NCBI GenBank assembly: GCA_965224435.1
Contig: OZ245048.1
Coordinates: 3,658,001-3,722,000 of the forward strand
Direction of reading: 5' to 3'
DNA: 64,000 nt
DNA from: JAJRQY01 sp965224435
Lineage (GTDB): Bacteria; Actinomycetota; Acidimicrobiia; Acidimicrobiales; SZUA-35
The position numbers and the translations under genes are program-made. The notes under the pieces are model-generated. The model worked only from the letters and a program-made list of their open reading frames with translations. It did no database searches and was not told where the DNA came from. Each line of letters starts with the position of its first letter. Within the stretch, counting starts at the first letter, position 1. Below, in pieces: positions 25,576 to 34,478 of the stretch.

Positions 25576-28221
25576 TCAGACCTTGTCGCTCACAACCAGA
25601 CGGCGGAAGATCAACAAGGCGCCGCCGAGTGCAATCAGCAGTGCAGACCATGACAGATAGATCGTCAACTCGCCACCGGTGCGAGGCAACGGGCGAGTGC
25701 CGGTCGTCGTAGTCGTAGTCGTCGTCGTCGTCGTCGTCGTCGTCGATGAGACGATGCCTGCATCCACGGTTGGATTGAACTCGCCGATCCCAAGCACGAC
25801 CACACTTGTGCGGCCGCCTGTGCCAGCGTCAGAATCAACTCCGTCGTCGGTTAAGGCATTGGGTGGCGTGAACGGCCGGCCGTGTGGATCGCGGAACTCA
25901 ACATAGTAGCCGCCAGGGGGTAGGCCCGTTACGGCCCATTCGCCGTTCGAATCCGTCACATCGACACCGACGACCTGGTTGGTCTCAGAATCGAACACCG
26001 TCACCGTGACGCCGGACACGCCAGGCTCACTTGAATCCTGGATCCCATCACGGTCGATGTCGATCCACACGAAAGTACCAAGACCGGCGGCCGGCGTGAA
26101 GCCGAAATCGACGGTTGGGTTGTTGTCAACACCCGGCTCATCACCAGCCGTCACGGTGATCGGCTTCGAACGGGTCACACCACCGAGATAGAAGTCTCCG
26201 TTGTCGTCGTTGTCGCCGTCGTTGTCAGGATCTGGCGCCGTGCCAAAGATGTCATTGCCGCTTGAGGATGCCCGCCCAAAGAGAGGAGCACCTGAAGCAA
26301 ATTGATCAGCTGGGATCTCAACCACGTAGACACCCTCAGCCAGGCCGTCGAACTGGTAGTTTCCGGAGGCATCGGTGACGGCGGTCATCGGTTGACCGTC
26401 GGGTCCGAGCACCGGCTGATTGTTCTCATCGAGCAAGCGCAACGTCACGGCTCCAGCTGGAAGCTCGCTGGCATCGCGGATCCCGTCATTGTCGTCGTCG
26501 AACCACACCAGGTCGCCAAGCGACACGTTGTAGAAACCAAAGTCGACTGTCAGGTTCGAGGCATTGTCAGGCGTACCCGTCGGGCTCTCGTCGACCTCGT
26601 CGGTCGGCTCCCCGCCATCAAGCACAGTCACGACTCCGGAGCGGACCGTTCCTGCTGCGGTGTGAGCCGGTGATCCATCACTATTGTCATCCACATCGCT
26701 GTTGGGGTCTCCAGTGACACCCGAACCATTGGATGGATAGTGGCCAGCCAGCGAAGCGCCCGCCACAAATTGATCGGCAGGGATCTCAACCACGTATTGA
26801 CCGGGGGCGATGCCGGTGAAGACATAGGTTCCGTCCATGGCCGTGGTCGTCGTCGCAACGATCTGACCGGCACTGTTGAGCAGAACCATCCGCACGCCAG
26901 CGATCGGCGGTTCGCCCGGATCACGAACCCCGTCATTGTCAGTATCGAACCAGACAAGGTTGCCGACTTCAACTCCGGCTACGAAGCCGAAGTCCACCGT
27001 GAGGTTGGAGTCAGCGTCGATCCAACTGCCCTCGCCGGTCTCGGCGAGAGGCTCGACACCGGCCGAAAGAGTAACCGCAGCGCTGATCGAGGCGAATCCA
27101 GCGGCCGCGTCACCGCTGTCGTCACCATCAATGCCGAGTTCAGGGTTATTGGCTCCAAGCGTGGACCCAAGACCCTCAAGCGGCTGGCCGCTGGCCTGCT
27201 GGGTTGAGCTAACAGCAACAACATAGTCACCGGGTGTCAAGAACTCGAAGGAGTAGAAGCCGCCGCCAGAAGTAGTGTCACTAGCAACCTGCGTCACCGC
27301 CACACCAGCAGCATCAGCAGTCCACAACTGAACCTCAACACCATCAATACCAGGCTCAGAACCATTCTGGAAACCATTACCATCTTGATCCAACCACACC
27401 CGATTACCAAGACGCAACGCCCCAGTAAAGCCAAAGTCAACACTGAGATCAGACGAGCCATCCGGCCAAGTCCCATCCTCATCAACACCACCAGCAAGAC
27501 CATCGGTCTCACCCGTCGGAGCAGAACTATCAAGCGTCACCGGAGCCGAAATCGCTGCAAACCCAGAAACAATCGAACCATTGTCATCATTATCTGACCC
27601 ATTATCAGGATCAGGAGCGACTGTCGTACCAAGACTAGAAACAAGACCAGCAAGAGGCTGACCGCTAGCCAACTCAGTGTCCGCAATGGCAACAACATAG
27701 TCACCCGCCGCCAAATCCTGGAACACATACCGGCCATTGGAATCAGTATTTGTGGAGTCGATCTGAGCGAGCGGAACACCACCAGCATCAACGGTCCACA
27801 ACTGAACCTCAACACCAACAATCGGCGATTCACCAGCATCAGCAACACCATCATTGTCCGCATCAAGCCAAACCAGATTGCCAAGGCGATAGGACCGAAC
27901 GAAACCAAGATCAACCGTCAAGTTCGAGCCGGTGTCGGCATAACTGCCATCTTCTTCAGGCTCACCCGTCGGCTCAGACCCACCAACCAAGGTAACCGGA
28001 GCCGTGATCGACGCGAAACCAGCAGTCGGCTCACCATTGTCATCAAGGTCAACGTCATCATCAGGATCAGGAGCAATGCCATTACCCGTTGTGGAGGTCA
28101 GGCGATGAAGCTCATTACCGGCAAGCTGCTCACCGTCGCCAATAGCAATGATGTAATCATTGGGCTGAAGCCCAACAAACTCATAGAAACCGTTGGCGTC
28201 AGTAACATCAACACCCAGCAT
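25576..28221 (-). CDS. SdrD-B-repeat surface protein, C-terminal part of a frameshifted gene (LPRTG anchor)
   Basis: This 881-residue open frame is the rest of the gene that starts at 31268. It continues an interrupted SdrD_B-like domain with PLAM-LGVDVTDANGFYEFVG and then has five more such domains, each opening like LGNLVWLDADNDGVADAGE and closing like NLTVDFGF. The end carries about 14 consecutive Thr residues, a sortase motif LPRTG, a hydrophobic segment (YLSWSALLIALGGALLIF) and RR, which is a full cell-wall sorting signal. The first ATG (28221) is internal to the domain and probably not a native start. The sortase gene is not in this window. Confidence 0.85.
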   Translation of the reverse strand: MLGVDVTDANGFYEFVGLQPNDYIIAIGDGEQLAGNELHRLTSTTGNGIAPDPDDDVDLDDNGEPTAGFASITAPVTLVGGSEPTGEPEEDGSYADTGSNLTVDLGFVRSYRLGNLVWLDADNDGVADAGESPIVGVEVQLWTVDAGGVPLAQIDSTNTDSNGRYVFQDLAAGDYVVAIADTELASGQPLAGLVSSLGTTVAPDPDNGSDNDDNGSIVSGFAAISAPVTLDSSAPTGETDGLAGGVDEDGTWPDGSSDLSVDFGFTGALRLGNRVWLDQDGNGFQNGSEPGIDGVEVQLWTADAAGVAVTQVASDTTSGGGFYSFEFLTPGDYVVAVSSTQQASGQPLEGLGSTLGANNPELGIDGDDSGDAAAGFASISAAVTLSAGVEPLAETGEGSWIDADSNLTVDFGFVAGVEVGNLVWFDTDNDGVRDPGEPPIAGVRMVLLNSAGQIVATTTTAMDGTYVFTGIAPGQYVVEIPADQFVAGASLAGHYPSNGSGVTGDPNSDVDDNSDGSPAHTAAGTVRSGVVTVLDGGEPTDEVDESPTGTPDNASNLTVDFGFYNVSLGDLVWFDDDNDGIRDASELPAGAVTLRLLDENNQPVLGPDGQPMTAVTDASGNYQFDGLAEGVYVVEIPADQFASGAPLFGRASSSGNDIFGTAPDPDNDGDNDDNGDFYLGGVTRSKPITVTAGDEPGVDNNPTVDFGFTPAAGLGTFVWIDIDRDGIQDSSEPGVSGVTVTVFDSETNQVVGVDVTDSNGEWAVTGLPPGGYYVEFRDPHGRPFTPPNALTDDGVDSDAGTGGRTSVVVLGIGEFNPTVDAGIVSSTTTTTTTTTTTTTTGTRPLPRTGGELTIYLSWSALLIALGGALLIFRRLVVSDKV
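25703..25745. repeat. GTC-type trinucleotide repeat encoding the Thr stretch
   Basis: About 14 units of GTN (mostly GTC) on the plus strand encode a run of Thr codons on the minus strand, just before the LPRTG signal of the wall-anchored protein. It would act as a stalk or O-glycosylated spacer. Length may vary by slippage in steps of one residue. Confidence 0.85.
27251..27425. repeat. 175-bp near-identical repeat within SdrD-B domains (partner 28786-28960)
   Basis: Bases 27251-27425 and 28786-28960 match at all but one position that I could find. Both encode the start of an SdrD_B domain (LGNRVWLDQDGNGFQNG to TTSGGGFYSF). The flanking domain ends differ, so this looks like recent duplication or gene conversion between domain copies. 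It is also a likely cause of assembly trouble nearby. Confidence 0.85.
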
Positions 28222-31200
28222 GGCCAGTGGTCATCAACAGACCACAACTGCACGCTTACGTCAGCGATTCCAGGTATCAGCATCACCATTGAATCTTCGA
28301 AGACAAGGTTGCCGAGGCGGAGGCGTTCAACGAACCCGAAGTCGAGAGTCAGGTTGGAATTGCTCACCGTGTCCACGAACAGAGAGTTCTCATCAACAGA
28401 CCACAACTGCACGCTTACGTCAGCGATTCCAGGTTCGCCAGCATCAGCATCTCCATCACCATTGACGTCTTCGAAGACAAGGTTGCCGAGGCGGAGGCGT
28501 TCAACGAACCCGAAGTCGAGAGTCAGGTTGGAATTGCTGTCCACGAACAGAGAGTTCTCATCCAGATCATTGGTTGGTTCGCCACTCTCAGACAGCGTGA
28601 CAGCCGCGGAGATGGATGCGAATCCGGCCGCCGGGTCACCATTGTCATCGAGTTCAATGTCGTCATCAGGATCAGGAGCGGCGCCGTTGCCAGAAGTCGA
28701 ACCGAGGCCAGCCAATGCTTCACCAGAAGCCTGCTGACTCGACGCGATAGCCACAATGTAATCACCTGCGAACAGGTAATCAAAGGAGTAGAAACCGCCG
28801 CCAGAAGTAGTGTCACTAGCAACCTGCGTCACCGCCACACCAGCAGCATCAGCAGTCCACAACTGAACCTCAACACCATCAATACCAGGCTCAGAACCAT
28901 TCTGGAAACCATTACCATCTTGATCCAACCACACCCGATTACCAAGACGCAACGCCCCAGCGACTATCAAGCCGAAGTCGAGTGTGTGGTCACTGGTGTT
29001 GGTGTTGATCATGATTGACGGCAGCCCGTCCATGATCATGGCATCGGCATCGTTGCCATCATCGCCTCCAGCGTCCTGCACGGTGATAGCTCCGAGGCCC
29101 TCGTGGGTGCCGCCTATGGCAAACACACCGCCGGCGTCGTAGTTGACTTGCGCGATGCGAACCTTGCGATCGGTATTGGGAGCAATGTTGTCAAACAGCC
29201 AGTTGCCTTCGGAATCAGTCACTGCCGTGTCAATGACGACGTTCGAGCTATTGAGCAACTGGATTGTGATGCCAGCCATGCCTGGCTCAGCCGGGTCTTG
29301 CACCCCGTCACCGTCGGTATCAAAGAACACCCGGTTGCCGATCTGAATCGAGGCAACACCGCAGGTGGCCTCCAAATCACCGATACCGGCAGCCTTCTCA
29401 AACGTGCCGACGTCAGTCCCCAGCGGCCGACCGCTGTAGAGGCGGTAACCGTTGATTGGGTCACCCGAGGCATTGTCGAACCACTCAAGGCCGCCCGACT
29501 GCCACGTATTGGCGTTTGGATTGGGGTCAAAGGATGCGGTGACTACGTAGGGGCGGCCCGGAATCTGGGCAATCGATCCGAGGTTCGTTTCGGCGTGAGC
29601 GGATGAATAGAAGTCGTGGTAGGTGTAGTCACCAGCCGAGATCGGAAAGTCATAGTCTGTGCCGTTGAACACGGCTCGCACCACGTCACCAGAAGAGATC
29701 GGCTGCTCAGAAACGAAGCCACCGTTGGGTTGGGTGATGTTCGTCCAGTCTTCGTAGAACGCATTCGCACCCGCCTGGTGGCCCCACCGATCCATGAGGC
29801 CGACAATCATGTCGGCGCCATCGAATTCGATATCGCTCACGATTGGTTGGGCGTAGGTGTTGCCGTAGGAAGTGATGCTCTGGGCCGCATAGGGCATGCG
29901 ATTGACCCATGGTCTCCATTGGGCCTGGTGTGCGAAGATGGTGCTGCCACTCCCGACCGAGCTGCCCCGACTCGTCGTCGGAATCGGCACATCGGTCACA
30001 AGTGAGAAGCTTGAGCCATCGAAACTGAAGACCCATGCGGCCAGCTGCGCAGGATTGCCAAGCACTGGCCCGGTCTCGTCGATAGGCACGAACGGATCAA
30101 CCACTGTGGACTCTGCTGAGCAGACAGCGCCAATGTGAAGGACGTCGTTGTCGTCGATTCCAAGTCCGAATGGACGGACGTCGGAGGACGGACATGTCGA
30201 AAGGCCAAGGGCACCGGCGGTGATCGCAGTGCGGGTCGGCGTACCAGGCGAGCCGTTGGCCTGGATCGGGATGGCGACGAGCTCACGGCGGCCGAGGTCA
30301 ACGGTGTAGACCGTGCTGCCATCGACACTGACTTCGACATCACCGAGTCCAGAGGTGCCGACGTCGTCGAACGCGCCGTAGTCGTACATCCAGCCGTCGA
30401 GCGGGTCAGCCAAGCCCAATGCCGCTGCATCTGCGGCGGCGGTATGAGGATTAGTTGCTGAAGTGTCGGTGGTAAACCAGGGGGCGACTGCGCCACCGGA
30501 GGTGATGCGATAGATGGTGGTGGGATTCCCCGCTAGGCGGGTGTGGCGTTTCACGAACGAGCCAACGTAGGTGTCGCCGGTGGTGCGATCAAGGCCCGTT
30601 CCCCACACCGATCCGACCTGGCCGAGCGTAGCTTGCAGCGTGTAGGAGGGTGATTGCCAATTGGTTTCGGCGTTGTTGTCCTGAGCTCCGTCAAGGATCG
30701 AAACAACCGCTGGCATGTTGTCGTGGTCAGCGATATTGCCGAACAAGAAGCAAGAGGTAACGAACTCAGGACGGTTGTCACAGAACGAACCTGGGGCGAC
30801 GATGCCGGCATTGCCGTCGGGGCCGGTGCCTCCTGAAGGATCAGCGCAATCGGCGGCACTCTGAATGAATTGAGTATGGGTGCCGCTATCGGCGCCAGCT
30901 GCTGTCGGGTTCCACCCAGCCGGAAAGCTCGAGAACTCAACCCTCACCGGGAAATCAGCGTCATCTACACTGACGGTCCACACGCCGTTGGCATCTGTCG
31001 TATCTGTGACCACGGCGCCCGAGGCGGTGGTGACCGTGGCCAAGACACCGGAGACTCCGGGATCGAGCACATTGTCGTAGGCATTGCTCGGAGTGGCTGT
31101 ATCGAAAGCAAAGCTGTAGTCCTCGGACCGTTCGCCGTCACCGTCATAGTCTTGGAATACCAAGCCACCGCATGAAACCGAAGCTGCTCCCGATGGAGCA

Positions 31201-31268
31201 GCAGGAACAATGCTGAGTATCGCAAGAACCATGAGTGCAGCAAACACACTCTTCACAATTGAACGCAT
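28098..31268 (-). CDS. SdrD-B-repeat surface protein, N-terminal part of a frameshifted gene
   Basis: This open frame of about 1056 residues starts at ATG 31268 with a signal peptide (VFAALMVLAILSIVPAAPSGAAS). A first collagen-binding-like domain (CGGLVFQDYDGDGE) follows. A long region of propeller-like or unclassified type comes next (VGSVWGTGLDRTTGDTYVGS), and then SdrD_B-like domains (GNRVFFDTDGDGVQD, LGNRVWLDQDGNGFQ, LGNLVFEDVNGDGD). After about base 28300 the reading turns to nonsense and stops at 28098, because of indels in a degraded tandem duplication. The natural gene would read through to 25576 (about 5.7 kb) and yield a sortase-anchored adhesin. Confidence 0.85.
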   Translation of the reverse strand: MRSIVKSVFAALMVLAILSIVPAAPSGAASVSCGGLVFQDYDGDGERSEDYSFAFDTATPSNAYDNVLDPGVSGVLATVTTASGAVVTDTTDANGVWTVSVDDADFPVRVEFSSFPAGWNPTAAGADSGTHTQFIQSAADCADPSGGTGPDGNAGIVAPGSFCDNRPEFVTSCFLFGNIADHDNMPAVVSILDGAQDNNAETNWQSPSYTLQATLGQVGSVWGTGLDRTTGDTYVGSFVKRHTRLAGNPTTIYRITSGGAVAPWFTTDTSATNPHTAAADAAALGLADPLDGWMYDYGAFDDVGTSGLGDVEVSVDGSTVYTVDLGRRELVAIPIQANGSPGTPTRTAITAGALGLSTCPSSDVRPFGLGIDDNDVLHIGAVCSAESTVVDPFVPIDETGPVLGNPAQLAAWVFSFDGSSFSLVTDVPIPTTSRGSSVGSGSTIFAHQAQWRPWVNRMPYAAQSITSYGNTYAQPIVSDIEFDGADMIVGLMDRWGHQAGANAFYEDWTNITQPNGGFVSEQPISSGDVVRAVFNGTDYDFPISAGDYTYHDFYSSAHAETNLGSIAQIPGRPYVVTASFDPNPNANTWQSGGLEWFDNASGDPINGYRLYSGRPLGTDVGTFEKAAGIGDLEATCGVASIQIGNRVFFDTDGDGVQDPAEPGMAGITIQLLNSSNVVIDTAVTDSEGNWLFDNIAPNTDRKVRIAQVNYDAGGVFAIGGTHEGLGAITVQDAGGDDGNDADAMIMDGLPSIMINTNTSDHTLDFGLIVAGALRLGNRVWLDQDGNGFQNGSEPGIDGVEVQLWTADAAGVAVTQVASDTTSGGGFYSFDYLFAGDYIVAIASSQQASGEALAGLGSTSGNGAAPDPDDDIELDDNGDPAAGFASISAAVTLSESGEPTNDLDENSLFVDSNSNLTLDFGFVERLRLGNLVFEDVNGDGDADAGEPGIADVSVQLWSVDENSLFVDTVSNSNLTLDFGFVERLRLGNLVFEDSMVMLIPGIADVSVQLWSVDDHWPCWVLMLLTPTVSMSLLGFSPMITSLLLATVSSLPVMSFIA
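28231..28561. repeat. Degraded tandem duplication that breaks the adhesin reading frame
   Basis: A unit of about 160-170 bp occurs twice, at about 28231-28389 and 28390-28561. The copy nearer 28231 lacks about 16 bases in the DVNGDGDADAGE-coding stretch, has a CACC insertion near 28364, and adjoins a further deletion at about 28222-28240. The pieces identical between copies include TCTTCGAAGACAAGG and its neighbours. The net effect is a shift from the upstream to the downstream frame. Confidence 0.75.
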
Positions 31269-31429
31269 CTTGTAGACCCTTTCGCCCGGGGAGCGATGTG
31301 CCAGTCGGCCAAGCAAACGCGCCTATTAGGGGTAAAAGTCCAATGAACCATACGGCCTAGACCACACCTGTCGCCGCCCATCGACCCGCAGGTGGGGCTC
31401 TCTGGCCAACGCCTAACGCAAGGTCTGCC

Positions 31430-32479
31430 CTAGTCCCAATCCAAGCCAGGCTTGCTTGGGTACTGGATCATTCCATCGATCAGGGTTGGAGCGATCCAGT
31501 TCCCGGCGAAGGACTGCCCCTCGGACAAGAAGGGCACCTCGATCCAGGTGGCGGCCTTGGCCGTCATCGACCAATGGATGTTGGCGCCCAACGACGGACC
31601 CAGAGAGAAGTTGTGAGGGCAGAGCCAGACATCGTGTTTCATCGCGAGCGCAGCCAGCTCTCCAGCCGCACTGAGTCCTCCGAACTTGACAATGTCGGGT
31701 TGGAAAACATCGACTGCATCAGCTTCCAACAACCGTCGACACCCTTCAATCCCAAACTCATTCTCTCCCGCAGCCATCCGTTGCTTCTGTGCAGTTCGGA
31801 GCCGAGCCAGACGGCTATGGGCTTGTTGGGGGAAGATTGGCTCCTCCAACCAGGAGACGTTGGCAGGTTCGACTGCCTTGGCCAGCATTCGATGTTCGTC
31901 ATCGCTCAGCCGTCCGCTGATGTCGACCATCAACGCGACATTGGGCCCAATGGCTTCGCGGACAGCAAGAACAATCCCGGCGTCAGCTTCGTGCAGTTTG
32001 ACCCCGGGGAATCCGGCTTGAACCGCTCGCTCTGCTTCCTTCGTGACTTCATCTGCATCACCAATCCAATGCAGACTGGCGTAGGCGGGTAACTGGTCGT
32101 GAATACGCTCGCCCAGAAGGTCGGCGACCGGCATGTTCTGCCGTCGAGCATTCAGGTCCCACATGGCAAGGTCAATTCCGGCAATGGCGGCCGAGGTGAT
32201 GCCCTCCGGTCCGTACTGATACGTAGCTCGATGCAGGTGCCTTTGCAGACCGGCAATATCGGTGCTGTCATGGGCAAGGCAAAGCGGCCGCAAAATCGAG
32301 TCGATCATGGCTGCGATGGGAGCGACGGGTGTGCCCGCTACGGCTTGGGGCTGATAGGTCCCCCACCAGGTCTCACCGGTTCCGACCGAACCATCCTCAG
32401 CTTCCAGACGGACCAAGAGCTGTGGGTTGCTCTGATCCCGGATGACCTCGGCACGGAGCGAAACAATTTGACTACTCAT
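31430..32479 (-). CDS. Enolase-superfamily (mandelate racemase/muconate-lactonising-like) enzyme
   Basis: This 349-residue enzyme has an N-terminal capping domain and a TIM barrel. Metal ligands are visible: Asp in LMVDISGRL, Glu in SWLEEPIF and Glu in MAAGENEFG. The second barrel strand has K-x-H (GVKLHEADAG) in place of the common K-x-K, and a His (CPHNFSLGPS) lies late in the barrel. These support a dehydratase or epimerase acting on an acid sugar or similar carboxylate. It is the last gene of an operon with an F420-type reductase and a PQ-loop protein. Confidence 0.92.
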   Translation of the reverse strand: MSSQIVSLRAEVIRDQSNPQLLVRLEAEDGSVGTGETWWGTYQPQAVAGTPVAPIAAMIDSILRPLCLAHDSTDIAGLQRHLHRATYQYGPEGITSAAIAGIDLAMWDLNARRQNMPVADLLGERIHDQLPAYASLHWIGDADEVTKEAERAVQAGFPGVKLHEADAGIVLAVREAIGPNVALMVDISGRLSDDEHRMLAKAVEPANVSWLEEPIFPQQAHSRLARLRTAQKQRMAAGENEFGIEGCRRLLEADAVDVFQPDIVKFGGLSAAGELAALAMKHDVWLCPHNFSLGPSLGANIHWSMTAKAATWIEVPFLSEGQSFAGNWIAPTLIDGMIQYPSKPGLDWD

Positions 32480-32490
32480 GGCCAGATTCG

Positions 32491-32979
32491 TTAGGTCGTT
32501 GGTGAAGCAATCAGAACGGGGATCTCACGATCGGTCTTGTCCTGATACTCCTGGTAGGGCGGGAAGGCAGCGACCGCTCGAACCCACCAAGCCGCTCGTT
32601 CTTCGCCACTGATCTGGCGGAGCTCGAAGTCCAACGGCTCGGGGCCATCCTGGATTCGGATTCGGGGATCGGCCACCAGATTGTGATACCAGGCGGGGTG
32701 AGCCTCGGCTCCTCCTTTGGATGCGACAATGGCGTACTCCCCCTCATGCTCGACCACCATAAGGGGGACCTTTCGAAGCTTGCCGCTCTTGTTGCCGATG
32801 GTCCACATGATCAAGATAGGTAGCCCGGTTTCCCGCAGAGTGTTGGCTTCAGTTCCGTCCGCCGCTTCATAGGCCTCGACCTGAGCCGCGGCCCAGTCCC
32901 ACTTGCCCGGCTCATATACGGCGTTGTCCCATCGATTGCTCGCACCAGTTGCTACATCAGAAGAATTGTCCTTGGCCAT
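32491..32979 (-). CDS. Deazaflavin (F420)-dependent nitroreductase-family protein
   Basis: This 162-residue protein of the Ddn/DUF385 split-barrel family, typical of actinobacteria and Chloroflexi, has the hallmark phrases IGNKSGKLRKVPLMVVEHEG, ASKGGAEAHPAWYHNL and ADPRIRIQ, which form the F420 phosphate-binding region. It probably transfers hydride from reduced F420 to an unknown acceptor. The gene lies 9 bp after the PQ-loop gene and 11 bp before the enolase-superfamily gene, so the three form an operon. Confidence 0.9.
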   Translation of the reverse strand: MAKDNSSDVATGASNRWDNAVYEPGKWDWAAAQVEAYEAADGTEANTLRETGLPILIMWTIGNKSGKLRKVPLMVVEHEGEYAIVASKGGAEAHPAWYHNLVADPRIRIQDGPEPLDFELRQISGEERAAWWVRAVAAFPPYQEYQDKTDREIPVLIASPTT

Positions 32980-32988
32980 TAGCCCACC

Positions 32989-33657
32989 CTAGTGAGGCGC
33001 GACGACCGAGACTGAATCGAGCCGACCTCTGTGCTGAGTTTCGACCCAACTGTTGTGCTTGGCGGTCTGCAGTGGGGTATGGGAGTACAGTCGGACAAGA
33101 ATGACCAGCGCCATGAGGGCCCCACCTCCACCGCCGACCATGAGGGCTCGATCTCCTTCGGAGATTCCATAGATGAACCAGATAACCGCTTCACCCAAGG
33201 CCATGGACCAGGTTACAGAGGAGATCCCGCCCAGCTTGTCCGAACGCAAGGCCGTGAGCACGGCAGGCGCAAACTGCAAGCCGTAGCACAGGCCGATGGC
33301 GAGGCCGGCGGCGCTCCAGCCAGAGAACAGTAGGAAGGGCAGTGGAATGGATCCAAGGCCGAAAGCGCCGAGGGCCAGCGATCGCCGGCCCTCGGCACCA
33401 ACCAGTTCGGAGAATTGCACACCGATCATTGAGTACAACACGATGGCAGCAACTGAAACGGGGACAAGCCCCCACAACTGGGCCTGGAGCGCGTAGGCAA
33501 CCCACCAGAGATTCATGCCGATTCCAACACCAACCCAAATCCCGGAAACGCCATCAAAATCCCTCGAACGTTGGATCTTCAGAACCTGGGGGACAATCAT
33601 TCCCGCCCCCAAAACATTAGCGAAAGCCACCAGCACCGCTATCACATCGAATCTCAT
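32989..33657 (-). CDS. PQ-loop/SemiSWEET-like membrane protein
   Basis: This 222-residue protein has about seven hydrophobic segments and two PQ-loop-like triple-helix units. The first holds MIVPQVLKIQRSRDFDGVS and the second LQFAPAVLTALRSDKLGGIS. These resemble SWEET/PQ-loop transporters of sugars or amino acids. ATG 33657 has an AGAGGTG box eight bases upstream, better than the in-frame ATG at 33666. It heads the operon with the F420-type reductase and enolase-superfamily enzyme, so it may import the substrate of that enzyme. Confidence 0.83.
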   Translation of the reverse strand: MRFDVIAVLVAFANVLGAGMIVPQVLKIQRSRDFDGVSGIWVGVGIGMNLWWVAYALQAQLWGLVPVSVAAIVLYSMIGVQFSELVGAEGRRSLALGAFGLGSIPLPFLLFSGWSAAGLAIGLCYGLQFAPAVLTALRSDKLGGISSVTWSMALGEAVIWFIYGISEGDRALMVGGGGGALMALVILVRLYSHTPLQTAKHNSWVETQHRGRLDSVSVVAPH

Positions 33658-33670
33658 TGCTCTCACCTCT

Positions 33671-33706
33671 GTCTTGCTTTGATTGATTGTCTTGCTTTGA
33701 TTGATT
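33671..33706. repeat. 18-bp tandem repeat upstream of the PQ-loop gene
   Basis: GTCTTGCTTTGATTGATT occurs twice head to tail (33671-33688, 33689-33706), followed by a degenerate third copy. It begins 13 bp upstream of the PQ-loop start and is AT-rich compared with its surroundings, so it may lie in the promoter. Confidence 0.7.
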
Positions 33707-33767
33707 TCTTGTTTCGATCGTTTTGTTGTTCTTGCCCACTTGCGCCTACGGCGGTGGGTTTACGACC

Positions 33768-33827
33768 GTAAGGTTCTACTATGTTATAGCTCCTTGTATC
33801 GGTAAGGTTCTATCAATCTTTAGCTCC
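33768..33827. promoter_or_regulatory. Pair of 26-bp direct repeats, candidate regulator sites
   Basis: The pattern GTAAGGTTCTA-N8-TAGCTCC occurs at 33768-33793 and again at 33802-33827, 34 bp apart (about three helical turns). It is in the gap between the PQ-loop gene and the divergent CGNR regulator gene. The spacing on one face of the helix suggests binding of two regulator units, possibly the CGNR protein itself. Confidence 0.6.
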
Positions 33828-33894
33828 GCACCCAACCTCAAGTTCGAAACGCTTCGGCGTGAACCCTGTCACTCGATCGGGCTAAACTCTCATC

Positions 33895-34446
33895 GTGTAC
33901 GTTTCCTCCGTCAGCCAATCAGAGATTCGCCTGACCCTTGAAGTGACGGTCGATATGGCCAACGCCCTGGATGCTGGCACGCTTGATACCCGACTTGTTC
34001 TGGATAAGGCTGGATTCAGTCGCGCCAGCGATGCATCAGAAGCCGCAGTTCAGCGGGTCACGACCAGAATGAAGGCCTTACTCCCACTACTTCACGATCT
34101 TCCCTCATCGGATCAAGAGACCATCACCGACCGAGTAAACGATGAGTTGAAAGAGCTACCGATCTCGCCCTCCGTCGTTGATCACCACGGGATCGGTCCT
34201 CACATTCACTGGACCCCAATCAGCGCCACCTTCGATGATCAGATCATCACTGACGTTCTGATGGCGCTGGCTCAAGAACTGTGCGACAACGGCACCAGTC
34301 GATTCGGAAGCTGTGCAGCGACCGACTGTGACGACCTCTTCTATGACGGAACTCGCAACCGATCGAAGAGATTCTGCTCGGACCCACGCTGCGCTAACCG
34401 CACCCACACCGCCGATCACCGAGCCAGGTTGAAAGACGCCGACTGA
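33895..34446 (+). CDS. CGNR zinc-finger transcription regulator (ABATE-type)
   Basis: This 183-residue protein has an alpha-helical N-terminal ABATE-like domain and a C-terminal CGNR-type zinc finger: GSCAATDCDDLFYDGTRN, then RFCSDPRCANRTHTADHR. The usual C-G-N-R is C-A-N-R here, with all metal-binding Cys kept. The start is a GTG at 33895 with a weak ribosome site; an ATG at 33955 is an alternative. It lies 32 bp before an aminotransferase gene on the same strand and probably controls it. Paired direct repeats upstream may be its operator. Confidence 0.85.
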   Translation: MYVSSVSQSEIRLTLEVTVDMANALDAGTLDTRLVLDKAGFSRASDASEAAVQRVTTRMKALLPLLHDLPSSDQETITDRVNDELKELPISPSVVDHHGIGPHIHWTPISATFDDQIITDVLMALAQELCDNGTSRFGSCAATDCDDLFYDGTRNRSKRFCSDPRCANRTHTADHRARLKDAD

Positions 34447-34478
34447 AGCCTTGCCGCCAGGTTTGGAAGGACATAGAG

